Source: Chrysomallon squamiferum
Taxonomy: Eukaryota > Mollusca > Gastropoda > Neomphalida > Peltospiridae
Assembly: GCA_012295275.1 (NCBI GenBank)
Contig: CM022669.1
Span: 4,377,777-4,441,776, forward strand
Reading direction: 5' to 3'
DNA: 64,000 nucleotides
Under the pieces are notes generated by a model that saw nothing but the letters and a program-made list of their open reading frames with translations, searched no databases and was not told where the DNA came from. This document shows, one piece after another, positions 1 to 12,134 of this stretch. The position numbers were made by a program, and so were the translations under genes. Within the stretch, counting starts at the first letter, position 1. Every line of letters starts with the position of its first letter.

Positions 1-1292
1 TAAAAAAAATAAAAAAATAAAATAAATATTTTCATATGAAAAATAGCTTTTGTTGTACTGAATAGATAATGCTTTTTCTTTGAAATTTGATTATTTTTCA
101 ATTCATATTTATTGCATTAAACTGTGAATTATTATTTCTAAACGTCATTCTCAATTCCTGGAAAAGTCGTGAGCAACAATATGATAAAATATAATGTGTC
201 TGTATGTGTGTGTGTGTGTGTGCTTGAATATATTTATGAATGTATTTATGAATGTATTTATGTATGCATACATGTACCCTGCATTCAGATATGAAATAGA
301 GAGAATGCAGATCTGTGAAATAAAATGGTACCGTTTGACAAAAGAAGAAGGGATTAAATACATATAAAGTCTCTGTAGACATTCTAAAGACTGAGAAAAA
401 TTTAGATGATGAAATTGCAGGGAAAGACATATTTGAGGAAAGGTATGAAAACTGAACTGAGCAGGAGCACAAAGGTGAAAATCGAAGAGGATTAAAGTAA
501 TTTCCCTTTACGATTCAATTCAGTGATCCCCTCATACAACGGGATCTATTCATTACGTATTTATGGATCAGCTTTGAATATATTCATATCGATCAACGGG
601 ACAAAATATTTCCGCGTGCTCAAAGGTAATAATTTACCGTTTATCGTCGCCTTTATAAATCTTTTTTTTTACCTTTTTATGTGAGGTGCTGTTATTGCTC
701 TCGTCGATATCTCGAGCATTCATAAATAGTCGTACCCAATTTTTTTTTTTTTTTTTTTTTTTGTCAGTATCCTGCAGTATCCTGGATTCAAAATATACAC
801 ATAAACAGTTTCTACATTGCGTTAATTCAGATGCCTTTCATTGTTTGCATAAGAGCTAAGGTGATCGGCTACTCAAGTATTGCCTGGAAACGCGAGGAGA
901 TAGTGGCCTGAAATCGCTCGCGAAAGACACTATTCCACGACGTGACTTTTTTTTGTGATAAAATTCTTCTGATGTTCAGCATTTCCACGAATGCAATGGC
1001 ATGACAATTAATTATTATCTCTGTCGACCGGGAGGATTGGAATGCAAGTAAGTGATTTGTGTTGTAACTGTAAAAGATAGTTTATATGCACAAAGAGCAT
1101 TTAGTATTAAATGGGTGTGGGGTGTATCTCTTTCTTTCTATCACATTCTCTCTCTCTCTCTCTTTCTCTCACACACACACACACACACACACACAGATAC
1201 ACACACAAAATATAAGATACACATACACACACAAAATACATACCTTAGTCGATACATCTGTCTGTGTGTGTGTGTGTGTGTATGTGTGAGAA

Positions 1293-1383
<91 letters not shown>

Positions 1384-1578
1384 AAAACTAAACATATTCC
1401 ATTATTTACACGAACGGCGCATACTTCCAACGAACAAACCATCTACCCATTTAGTGATATTAAATTTCTGGAACTTTCTATTACTTTAGGTATCTCTCAC
1501 CACCGAGAAAACGTAGCCTGTGTGCTACAACTGACAGCTACTGGTGAATATTTCAGATGTCTGTAACGGAGTCATATA
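1..1578. other. 5' flank of KY-like copy A
   Basis: No gene is visible here. The sequence is AT-rich with poly(T) runs (near 740-762), a (TG)n tract near 205-222 and a compound CA/GA microsatellite. Open frames in it are low-complexity readings of these tracts. A splice-acceptor-like 'atatttcag' ends near 1558, about 20 bp before the copy A start codon, which suggests that a 5' untranslated exon lies further upstream. Unlike the flanks of the other copies, this stretch is not obviously duplicated elsewhere in the window. Confidence 0.6.
1149..1380. repeat. Compound (CT)n-(CA)n-(TG)n-(GA)n microsatellite
   Basis: Runs of CT, then CA with interruptions, then TG, then about 90 bp of almost pure GA. 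It generates spurious overlapping open frames on both strands. Confidence 0.95.
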
Positions 1579-2699
1579 ATGGGATGTGGAGGAAGTAAGT
1601 CGACAAAGACGAGGACGGACGCACCGGATATAGATGGTGTAAGTTACATTAGTTATTGCACGTGACTGCTTTCCATATTTGGAGCATAAAATGACTGGGC
1701 GAAATCTCTGTTCAGCATTTTTTTTTTTTTTTTTTTTTTGAAATAAAATTTTGTTGTTTTGTTGTTCTTGTTGTCTTTTCTTTTTTCTTTGTGGCTGTGT
1801 GGTCTTTTTAATAATCTGAGGTTATTCAATATTTTTTCTATTATCTGCTGCAATGAAAATGTTGCGTTTTCATATTATAAAAAAAATAAAGATAATAATA
1901 ATAATAATGTCAGAGGAGAGGCTTTCACCTACCTCAGCCCTACGGACTTCGGCGTACCTCTAAAATTCATTTCCATCACGGTTGAAATCACTGTATAAGT
2001 CTGATAAAGATATTATTCAATATGAAAATATACGTTAAAAACAACACCACAGAGAAGTCAAATTACACTCAAAATCCTACATGTTGGCCTTCAAATTCCA
2101 TAGTTTTATAATGATTCAACATACTGTAATAATGACAGTCTATGAAATTAAAATAGATATTTTGTTTTTAACATAGATAAATGTCAATGCTTTAATGTTG
2201 TTTTCGTAATGTCGGTTACATACATTTCAATAGTCTTTCCATTCTGTAACAGCGGGTTATATGCCCAGTGACAGAGGTATGTTTTTGTATATTTTGTAGT
2301 AACTCTTAACAGTGCATATTTGTTTATTAATCCTTTGTTTTAAATGTTATAAAAGTAGCTTTACACTTCATAACTGTTTTACAGTTTTCGCAAACAGCTT
2401 AAAACCACTCCAAATGATATACGTTTCATAAAAAATAAAATAATAATAATAAAATAAAAAACATAAAAATGTAAAATAACTTTCTGAAAACAAATTTAAA
2501 ATATTATTTCTTTACTATATTCATATTCACTACTAATATCTATGCATATTGCCTATATCATTTAAAATTTTTAAAAAGCGTTTCAATTATTATTATATGG
2601 TGATTGGTGATTGATATCTAAATGGTTTAAATCATCATTTTAATTTTTAAATAAAATAATAATAATAAATAATAATAATAAGAAGAAGAAGAAGAAGAA

Positions 2700-2741
<42 letters not shown>

Positions 2742-2982
2742 TAACAATAATAATAATTTGTCTAATGTGAGTTAAATATCATTGTCTATCATACACACAT
2801 AGTAGTCTACATTCTGAGGAATATAAAGTTCATTTCATATTAATCGTGGAATATTTCTTTCTCAACAGATAGAAGCCAAAGAAACAGAGCCTGGTTACCC
2901 AGCAGCGAAACCTCCAACAACCAAGAAGAAAGAGATTTTCAAAATACAAGATTATCGAGATGTTGACGAAAAAGCCAAGAAA

Positions 2983-3301
2983 GTAAGACATCTACGAAAA
3001 CAAATTAATAACTGCAGAAAATGTTCATTAGCAGATGCCTGCGAGTGTGAATGTGTGTTGTTGTTTTTTGGTATATGTGTGTCTGTGTATGTATATATAT
3101 ATATATATCAATGTGCGTGTGAGTATGATGGTTGTACTGGGGTGTGTTTGCGCATGTTGTTGGGGTTTTTGTGTTTGTTTCTTTTGTTTTTTGTGGATTT
3201 TTGTTTTTTGTTATTGCTTGTATCTCGTTATGGATATGAGAACGTTGAGTTTATTTCTGTGTCTGTGTGTATTTTAGGGAATGTTTGTGTAGATAGGAGT
3301 T

Positions 3302-3340
<39 letters not shown>

Positions 3341-4887
3341 GCCTTTATATGAATAGAAAGAAATGTTTCTGTCATGTGTTCGGCCATATTATATTGCTTT
3401 AGTACAAAAAGGACTCGAGAACATTTTATATCTGCATATGATGTCTGTTATCAAAAGTCGAAATTATTATTTAAAGAAAAATACTTTTTCAGTTAATGAA
3501 TTCATTACTACGTCATCACGTTAATAACGTCACGTGGTCTCATTCAAACATTTATACATACTCGTCTAATGAAATAACTGAGTTATATAAGCCAGTACGT
3601 ACAGTGTTGTTAAAATGCTTTAATTTGTTTCTGTCAAAATTAATTATGTGTAGTTCAGTATTATCTCAGCACAATGCAGCACTGGAGGGCGTGCGACTAT
3701 AACAGCTTGTTTCCAGTGAACAGCACGCCTCGTTTATTTATGTCCCTCAAGTGTACGCAGTTTTATGAAGTTGTTATCACGGCCCTTATAAAGAATTATT
3801 TATAATTCAGAGCAGTTATTCAATAGTCTCCAAAACACACGTAAACAGTCGGTGTCAGTTTTACGATAACACCGAACATAGTTTTGACTTAAGTGGTTAC
3901 CACGTTAAAAAAAAAAAAAAAAATTAATTAAAATAAAGAATTAAAAGTAAACATCATATTTTATGTTGTGTATGCTAGCGCAGTTAAGCGAAATTTTTAT
4001 CACTGACTCGGGCTTTGCGAAGACGTTCTTGGGAAAGGACCAACGTACACAGGAACCTTAATTACGTTTAACTTCAAAGAAAACTGTTAACCTGAAAACC
4101 AGTAGTTCAGTAATATCGAGGATTTAGGTCAAGTTGATAAAAGCTTTACAGATTTACATAAAAGATTATACTGATCCTTTCGTGTTAAGGGTGTGGCCAG
4201 AAAATGTTGAGCTTTGTTATCTCATAATAGTTAATACGTGTCTCTTGGTCAAATATTCACTTTAAATGTATTAAGAAAAACATGTTCACATTCTCCAGCA
4301 TACAACTCTCCCAGTGTTGTCGCCAATTTATCTATTGAATTCGGTCCGGTTGATATGAAATGGGGTTTTTGTTTGGGGGGGGGGGTGAAAGAAAAGGTGC
4401 CAAACGAATTTACAAATGTATATCAGTAGGTGAAACAATTTAATTCCTGGTATTCCTTCATGAAAGAACATTATTAAAATTTAAGCGTATCCATGGCGAT
4501 GTCAGTAAACTAATCTAGTTTACGTCGTACTAATACTTCCAATACTACTATTACATTTTACTACTGGTACATTCACTCCAGCTACTGTTACATTACTGCT
4601 AATACTTTAAACACAGTCACTGCTACTGCTACCTTACTTCCACCACCTAGATCAACATCACCACCACCACATACTGCTGCTACTGCTACTATCACTATTA
4701 CTATAATTACTGTTATAATTACTACTACAAATAATTGGTTAGTATATTTCTGTTGTTGTTGTTGCTGTTGTGGAAGAAAAAGTAGTAGTTCTAAAACAAC
4801 TACTACTAGTAGTAGTAGTAGCAGCAGCAGCAGCAGCAGTAGCAGTTACTGTTTTTCTTATAATTATTATTATTATTATTATTATAG
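2983..4887. other. Intron 2 of copy A
   Basis: Noncoding. It contains a poly(T) run at about 3303-3340 and trinucleotide tracts (ACT/CTA/GTT/AGC/ATT type) from about 4550 to 4885. Frames through these give poly-Ser/Thr/Ile peptides without family resemblance. The 3000-4500 portion has no counterpart in the much shorter intron 2 of copies B and C. Confidence 0.6.
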
Positions 4888-5266
4888 GCTTCGCAAGATG
4901 ACGCCTCCACTTACACGTCACTCGTAAACTATCTCACCTCAGATTTGAAGAAAGATGTTCAGAAAGTTAGGTCTATTTTCGTGTGGCTGGGAAACCAGAG
5001 AATCTACAACATGACGTATTCTGGCGTGAAAGACCCAAACACACCCAGAGGCTACATTAAAAACTAATTAAAAAAAGGGTAAACGGTCGTACCCGTCATT
5101 CTTTGCCCTCCTTTGCAGGTTTGTACTGCATTGTTACTTCAAAGTAGTATTGCTGTTATCTGAACACAATTATATTGGTTACAGTTTAAGAAATAAAATA
5201 TTAAAATATCTAGCCACATGGATGCTTGGATTCTCAGATTATAGGATAGATGAATTGGATTAACTC

Positions 5267-5267
<1 letters not shown>

Positions 5268-5321
<54 letters not shown>

Positions 5322-5490
5322 AGGGGGGATGGGGAGGGCGGGAGAGAGAGTGAGGGAGATAGAGAGAGAGACAGAGAAACAGAGAGAGATAGAAAGAGAG
5401 AGAGAGATATAGAAAAAGAGACAGATAGAGTGAGAGAGAGAGAGAAAGAGAGAGACACAGAGAGAGAGGGGAGAGAGAAAGAGATTTATC
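5268..5490. repeat. (GA)n microsatellite in intron 3 of copy A
   Basis: About 220 bp of GA-rich sequence with GGGA, GACA and GATA interruptions. At the same place copy B has a pure (CT)n tract and copy C a TCTG/TCTA tract, so this intron position repeatedly acquires microsatellites. Confidence 0.9.
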
Positions 5491-6558
5491 ATTTCGATAA
5501 TTTATTCATTTAGAGCATCCAAAATTCCGTGTGTTGTAATCACAGGACATTGGCGATACAGACCTTAATAACGGCAACTCTGCCTGGAATGCTGTGTATG
5601 TAGATCAGTCCTGGAGGACTGTCCACCCTGACTGGGCTTTCACAGCAGTAGCAGGCTACGACACGGGTCGATGGACGTTAATAGAAAACCAAAGAAAAGG
5701 TGCCAGGCAAAAGCAATAAAAATCGGAAGGAATGCACATTTATTGTCGTAATGAATTTTACTTTCTCACCGATCCTGATGAGTTTATTTATATGTGTATG
5801 GCTTCCGAGAAAGAATGGCAGCTGCTACCATCGCCTTGGACTGAAGCTGATTTTGTTCGAGTTCCGAAGTTTTCAGAATCTTATTTTTCTTCTGGCATAA
5901 CACTAGTAATTGAAGAATGATGAAATCTAAAGAAGGCAGAGTGAAGATCAGCTTTGAGATATCTTCAGAAAGTCTACTAACGTACAAGTTGTTGTTTGAC
6001 GAAGAAATGTCAGAAGAGAAACTGCCAAAAGACGTCCAGGCAGACTTGTACGTTTTACAGAACAACGAAGACAAAATAAAATCATTTATCATTCGCTTCC
6101 CTGTTCGAGGTATTTATAAGATGGAAATCAACGACGGTTTGTGTAACTTCAGGCTGGAATGTGATTCAGTGGGGAAAAACACAAATCCTTTCCCAATAAA
6201 TCCAGCAATAGGATTCGGCTACAATTTGAAAGCTGCAGAAGCAGGTTTGACTCAGCCTTCCGTCAGAAACGGTATTGTTATCATGTTTCAAAAGCATGAA
6301 AGAACTGGAAATTCAAGTTTTTCTTAAACATTACTTGAAGGTTGTACAGAATCTTGAAGAGTTTATTAATGTGGAGCAAAAGAGTGAAAATGCCATTGTG
6401 ACTGTGACAATGCCAGACAAAAACGTGTCAAATAATCCAGAATATGCCTTGGAAATCAACGCCACAGAGAAGGGTTCTCTAGATCAATTTGAAAACATTT
6501 GTAACTACTTGATTTCTTCTGATCAAAGGAATGGGCAAATGTATCAACGACGAAGGAG

Positions 6559-7093
6559 GTAAATGGCTATTCTTCATATTTGTGTTTTTTTCTTTTTATG
6601 ATTGGTTGCAGTGGTTATTTATTTTGGTACATACTTGCTTTTTCTTTCTTAATTTAATTTTAGTTTCTGTTTTATTTTGTTTTTAATATTTATTTTAATT
6701 TTATTGTTTTTTATTGTGATTAAAGGAAGTGGACAAAGACAAAGGACAGTGCAGTAATAGTTACTATATATTTTAGTTTATTACTTTATTTAAAGCAAAA
6801 GAAAGATATTCATTCATATAAACATAATCTTGAGAAAAACATTTAATGATATACATACATGTATGCATGCATATTATTATATAAATAACTATGTGTGTAT
6901 ATGTGTAAGAATGTGTTTGTACTTCTCAGCGTTAATGTGTGTTTATTTCAGAGAGAGACAGACAGAGAGAAAGAGAGAGAGAGAAAGTGAGTTACATTTT
7001 ATTCACATATAGTAAACATACAGTGAGAGAAGGAGACAATTCGACACGTTGATTAGTACATACAGAGTTTGTAATGAGATATTTAACTTTCAG
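6559..7093. other. Intron 4 of copy A
   Basis: Noncoding, T-rich, with a GA tract at about 6950-6990. Copy B has a related but longer intron with a (TA)n expansion, whereas copy C has only 117 bp here. Confidence 0.6.
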
Positions 7094-7863
7094 ATGGTGG
7101 ATGCTAAAACAAAGCTGATCAAAGCAACTGAAGGTGATGACATAGAAGAGCTAGAAAAAGCTGTACGGAATTTTGTCATGTCTCGGCAGCATGATGAAGG
7201 ACAACTGACAGCTGCGAAAGAAAGGCTTGTTGAATTACATCTAAAACGTCAGTAATGTGCAAATAGAATCACTCTCTCAGGGTTTTTTTGTTTTCTGTTT
7301 TTCACAAGGTCTGAAAGAGGCCTCGAAGAAAAGAGATCTTGCTGCATTGAACGACGCTATTGACAGCGCCGAGAACTCGATCTATTCAAAGATGATCGTC
7401 AACTCAGAGACCATGAATGAAGCTCGCCAAGTCAAAGAACAGCTGAAGAGACTAAATCTATTTTTTCATGAAATACTCGAACTAAAACAAGAAACTGTTT
7501 CTGAAATACACAGATACAACCGGCCGAAAAGTCTAATTCATGACGTGATGAAAGCGACATATCTCATCCTAGGAGAAAAAGAAAAACAACTGAAGGTAAG
7601 CTTAGTCATTGGTCATTTTCGTTGTTATGTAATTGAGATTGTTCTTACTTTGTTGCAGTAGTTTGGACACTGTGTTTTGTACACACGTTTATATAGCAAA
7701 TAGATAAAGAAAAAGGCACGGACACACATACAAGCGCGCGCAGAAGTCTATTATACATACATACATTTTACTTTCAACTCAGTGCATACATAAATATCTA
7801 TTTGTATATGTCTCTCTTTTTTATGTATATATGAATATATATATATATATACCTATGTGTGTG

Positions 7864-7896
<33 letters not shown>

Positions 7897-8161
7897 ATTT
7901 CAGTGTTTGTTTGTTAACAGTATACAGTATATTCACGCCAAGAGTATGTTGAAATGATTTATTTAATATTTCTAGAAGTGGAAGTACGTACAGACTCTGT
8001 TGAGACGTCTGGGAAAGGACAGTATTGTTAGACGTATTAAAGAGTTTGATATTGTGAGGTTGTCAATCCCTTCTGCTAAACGAGCCGACATTTTGCTGAA
8101 CAAGTACAAACTTTTTGACGTCAGACAACAGAGTGCAGGGGCCGGCACATTTTACGTCTGG

Positions 8162-9603
8162 GTAAGTTTTTTATATTAACACTAAAAGAGATTACCAGTC
8201 TCATCCTGCGCTCTAGTTACGCCCCCAGTCCTAAAGAATATCTTTGGTGATACTAACAAATAGTATAGCCTAATTAAGACATGGACAACCATTTTCGAGA
8301 ATCATGCCGCATAGAAACGTGGGTCATTCTTCAGACAGGCTGTACTACTAATAAACGTTATTTTCATCCTGAAAATAGAATTGTCATTCAGAAAACACAG
8401 CGGGCCCCAGTTTGCCCATGACAGGTCTAAATATTCACTGCATATTTCATTGCTATCTTAGGGTAGAGTTGGGTAAAAGGTCTCCTTGGGATAAAAAGCC
8501 CACTGTTTTGTAGTGAAGTGTACATATGAACTTAAACTAGAAGCTACTTCATGATTCCACTGACGTGGAACCACGAAACTTCAGTTCTAACTCATGTAAG
8601 TGTTTTATGGAATTTCGAATATTTGACAGATTAGTAAAATATTTTGTATTCGTGTTTTAGGTTAAAGAATGGTCATGTACTCACAAAGTACTGTGCTGTT
8701 AGGAAGGGATGTATTGACTTTATATTTAATAACTTGTTTTAATTTGTAACAGTATAGTTGATGGTGCATTCATTAAAATTTCGCATAAAAGGCCCCATTA
8801 TAAGATAAATGTGCGTGTTTTATTATATTGATTTAATATCACGAATTCACAAAATCAGTTCCTCTGTTTATAAATTATATTTACTGCTCAAAACGGGGAA
8901 AAGTTGCTAAATGTGATATAAAATACTTTCCTTAAGGGAAGGCTTTTACCCAATGCTATACTATATTTATTTTTGCCATCTAGTCTTAATTTTTAATGAA
9001 GTTTAGATAGGATCGAGTAAATCTTGAAAATTATCAGCGTGTACTGACGGAGTTCAGATGTTTTGTATCAGTATTATTTTATGCTGAGGAAAAAAGGTCT
9101 AAGATGTTCAGATAATATCTGGGAATTACAATAAATTTTATTTGACCATTGTTAGTGTCAAATGTTCATTTTTAATCTCATAGTTATATGGATCAAACGT
9201 CATTAACGACCAACTTATTGCCAAATATTAGAATCATTAGAAAGAAAAAAAATATATATAGATCATAAGGATTATGATTGCAGCGGAATTAGACTGTTTA
9301 TAAGTTTCATTGATTAAGATGACTGTTGAAGGGAAGTAACTCACCTAGGATTGCAGAGTCGAACGAATAAAAGCGTTCCTTCTATAAATTAATATGTTTG
9401 TGAAAACATTAAACATTGTAGATGTAAAGTAGATTTTGTTTTATTTTATTTTGTTTCATTTCATTTCTTTATTTTTTATTGATATGTTTGTATTTATTTG
9501 TTTGTTTGTTGTTTATTTATTAATTAATTAATTAATTTATTTATTGATACATTTATCTATTTATATTGTGGTCAGGAACATTTTATTTTTTATTTGTTTC
9601 CAG
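8162..9603. other. Intron 7 of copy A
   Basis: Noncoding, and closely related to intron 7 of copies B (30444-31861) and C (39050-40659). It carries 'gaagggaagtaactca' near 9330, a motif also found in the satellite sub-repeats. It ends in a T-rich tract and the acceptor 'tttccag'. Confidence 0.6.
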
Positions 9604-9922
9604 AGTAACAACATAATAAGTGAAAAGATTAGAGAAGAGTAATTTTGGACAGAGAATGGAATCAATACAAGACTACAGTTATATTCTTTGTCTTTGGACG
9701 AATTAAACTACAACAGAGAAAATTGACGAAAACGTAGGAAATTTATTCACGGCTAACTGACGTTTTGTGATAAAGATTCGTAGATTACTGTCGATTAAAT
9801 ACTTTAATAAGTTCTGTGCCGAGGAATTTTATACACTATATATAATTACACTTTACTATACTATAGATAAAGCAATGTCCATCACTACGAGAGACTTTTA
9901 TAAAATAATACTTAGAAATTAT

Positions 9923-9928
9923 AATAAA
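9923..9928 (+). terminator. Polyadenylation signal, copy A
   Basis: Canonical AATAAA about 280 bp after the copy A stop codon, followed by a T-rich stretch. Conserved in copies B and C, which supports it as the real 3' end signal. Confidence 0.5.
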
Positions 9929-10958
9929 TTGTATTTTTTATTGCTGTGGGGGTTACTACAAGTTGAAAAACTAAAATTTTGAAATAATTTTATATTGAAT
10001 CAACATAAAGTGACGTTTTGAATTTGTAGTTTAGCTGAACCTAGACTCTTCTAATTAGCCACTTCGTTACATAAATCCGGTTATCTTTGATTTGTGTTTA
10101 TATTGTCACTTTGTCTGTGTGTTTGTATCATTATATAAAGGAAAGTTTATTATACATATTTTCACTGTGATACAAGCAATCTGTGATTGAAAGTTACTCC
10201 TAAAATAAACATCATAAACAATTTTCAGTTTCTTACTTTTCTTCTTTTAGTTGTTATTATTATTATTATTATCAGACGGAGTTATGTCCCTTCAATCATA
10301 CAGCATTAAAAACATATTGAAACTGATCAGACGCTATGAACAGGCCTGTTCGGATACGTAATTTAGAAAACAAGCGCTCCATTGCCTCATGTTTTTCAAG
10401 ATGATATAAGTTTTATTATTAAAGAAAACATAAGAGAACTTTGGTCGTCACAAGAACAGAATCAGAGTGCACCTGTCAGCCATTCTCAGCCAGATCAGTT
10501 ACAAAACTGAGTAACTGTCCATTGTGTTTGTTTCACTGTGCGTTGAGGCTTTGTTTATTGAAATAAGTACTCTTAATTCCGGTCACGTATTCCTTGTCTG
10601 TGTTGGTGCTTATGTAGAAGAAATATCTAAGATATATAATATTGATATTTCGTTATTTACTTCCTTGTTTATTTGTAATAGTAATAATAATTTATCATAT
10701 TGTTATTGTTATTATAATTATAATTATAATTATTTATTTGTTTTGGCTGTAACTTAGTTAATCATAGTAGTGATGCCTGATTTTAATTCAACCGGAGGAA
10801 TTTTTCAGGCATCAGTATATAGCAAAATATCAGCTTCCATATTTCCTCACAGAATGTTTGTTTTATAATTTCACTTTATTATTAGCAAACGTTAGTCTTC
10901 ATTTTACCTTTGTTTTCTCGTTCTGTAACTTTTTTAAAAAAATACGAACATTGCCAAC

Positions 10959-11195
10959 ATGTTAACATATGCACAGACTGTAGAATATTATACGCGGCCA
11001 TTAACTTTTAAATGTGGAGATAACAGAGGCGTGGCGTTGGTTGCCAGTGTATTTCATCCCCTAACCCGTGGAAATCAGCCACCCGGAACCTATCCCACTA
11101 GTCCACAAGAGTACAAGAGTACCCAGGAACTCTGCGCCCGGTGCAACCGCCCTTGTAGCACCACCCACGCTACACCCCTCGAAGTTAATAACTGA
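10959..11195. repeat. Duplicated intergenic block
   Basis: A GC-richer segment beginning 'atgttaacatatgcacagac' occurs three times, here, at about 13918-14150 and at about 33570-33830, each time upstream of a KY-like first exon. It contains an open frame of 78 codons in this copy only, so it is probably not coding. It may hold the promoter or 5' UTR of the duplicated genes, or be an unrecognised interspersed repeat. Confidence 0.55.
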
Positions 11196-11763
11196 ATGAT
11201 GGAAACAATGGGTTAACGACAGCTAAACATATTTATTTTAATATCATGCAATGGAACCTACTGTTTTTTAAATATGATATTTCATTATATTTGTTTGATT
11301 TTTTATAGCATATAGACCCAGTTCTCTCATTCCGTCAGGCTAATTTTTAAAAATGTATATATATCTTTATATAGGCGACGGAAACACAGAACCTCTATTG
11401 ACAAATGCTGTTAAAGATTATTACGCAACAACAGTTGTATTTTAAATCGTCTAATGCTGTGTACTATCTGTAACACTGACATATTCAATCACGTGATCTA
11501 CTTCACACAAAAAATAATAACCGTTTTATCGGAATGAGCCTATCTGTGACTGAAAACATGTTATTCAAGTGGTTGACGGTTAACAAGGAGGTGCTTCTCG
11601 ATTTTATTTCAAAGTTTGACTAACTTCGATACACTTCGAGACAGTTCTCTTACAGTTACTTGCTGTAAATACTAAGTGTAGATTCAGGTTTGTGTATATG
11701 ACTATTATTATTATTATTATTGTTAGAATTATTATTATTAATTTTATTATTGTGATAATTAAA

Positions 11764-11801
<38 letters not shown>

Positions 11802-12134
11802 AGTAGTGACAATATGGATTGTTTTGTATTATTTATACATTTTATTATTTAGCAATACGAATAATGGATCTGTAATAATAGCAGTAGTAATATTAGTAAC
11901 ACCGCGCTTTTAACTGTTGTAACTCTCATATTAGTAACAATAGCAACAGTAACAATACTGATTCAGTATTGTAATAAGGTCACACACGCAGAGAGAAATA
12001 GACATAGATGTATATACACATTCACATACACATACATATAACATACACTTACACATACACATACTTATAACATACACTTACACATACATATGCATATATA
12101 AAACAATTCATCGTCTGCAGACTGGTGATAGAAA

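Larger units (their letters stand above)
1579..9642 (+). pseudogene. KY/hillarin-like gene copy A, disrupted
   Basis: Exons recognised by homology to copy C: 1579-1638, 2869-2982, 4888-5118, 5514-6558, 7094-7247, 7309-7595, 7976-8161, 9604-9642. Exon 1 encodes MGCGGSKS, a dual-acylation type start. Exons 1, 2, 5, 6, 7 and 8 keep frame and GT-AG boundaries. Exon 3 is 231 nt instead of 227, which shifts the frame and creates stops from about 5065. Exon 4 has a ~22-nt deletion near 5567, a TAA at about 5718 where copies B and C have a Gln codon, a frame break near 5905-5915 and a ~26-nt deletion near 6284. The thiol-protease-like core is therefore not translatable as one frame. Exons 5-8, the helical dynein-stalk-like tail, are intact and could still be expressed from a shorter transcript. 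Expression cannot be judged from sequence. Confidence 0.85.
9643..12134. other. 3' flank of copy A and upstream of fragment B'
   Basis: No gene seen. After the stop codon comes a short UTR with AATAAA at 9923-9928. The stretch 10160-10860 is duplicated after copies B (about 32400-32900) and C (about 41070-42240). The less AT-rich stretch 10959-11195 recurs near 13918 and 33570. An (ATT)n tract lies at 11703-11800. Short open frames here have no family resemblance. Confidence 0.6.

Noticed and set aside
10524-10757. Open frame MFVSLCVEALFIEISTLNSG also present at 32751 and 41838
   Set aside because: It recurs only because the 3' flank is duplicated. The frames diverge and end at different places in each copy, which argues against coding.
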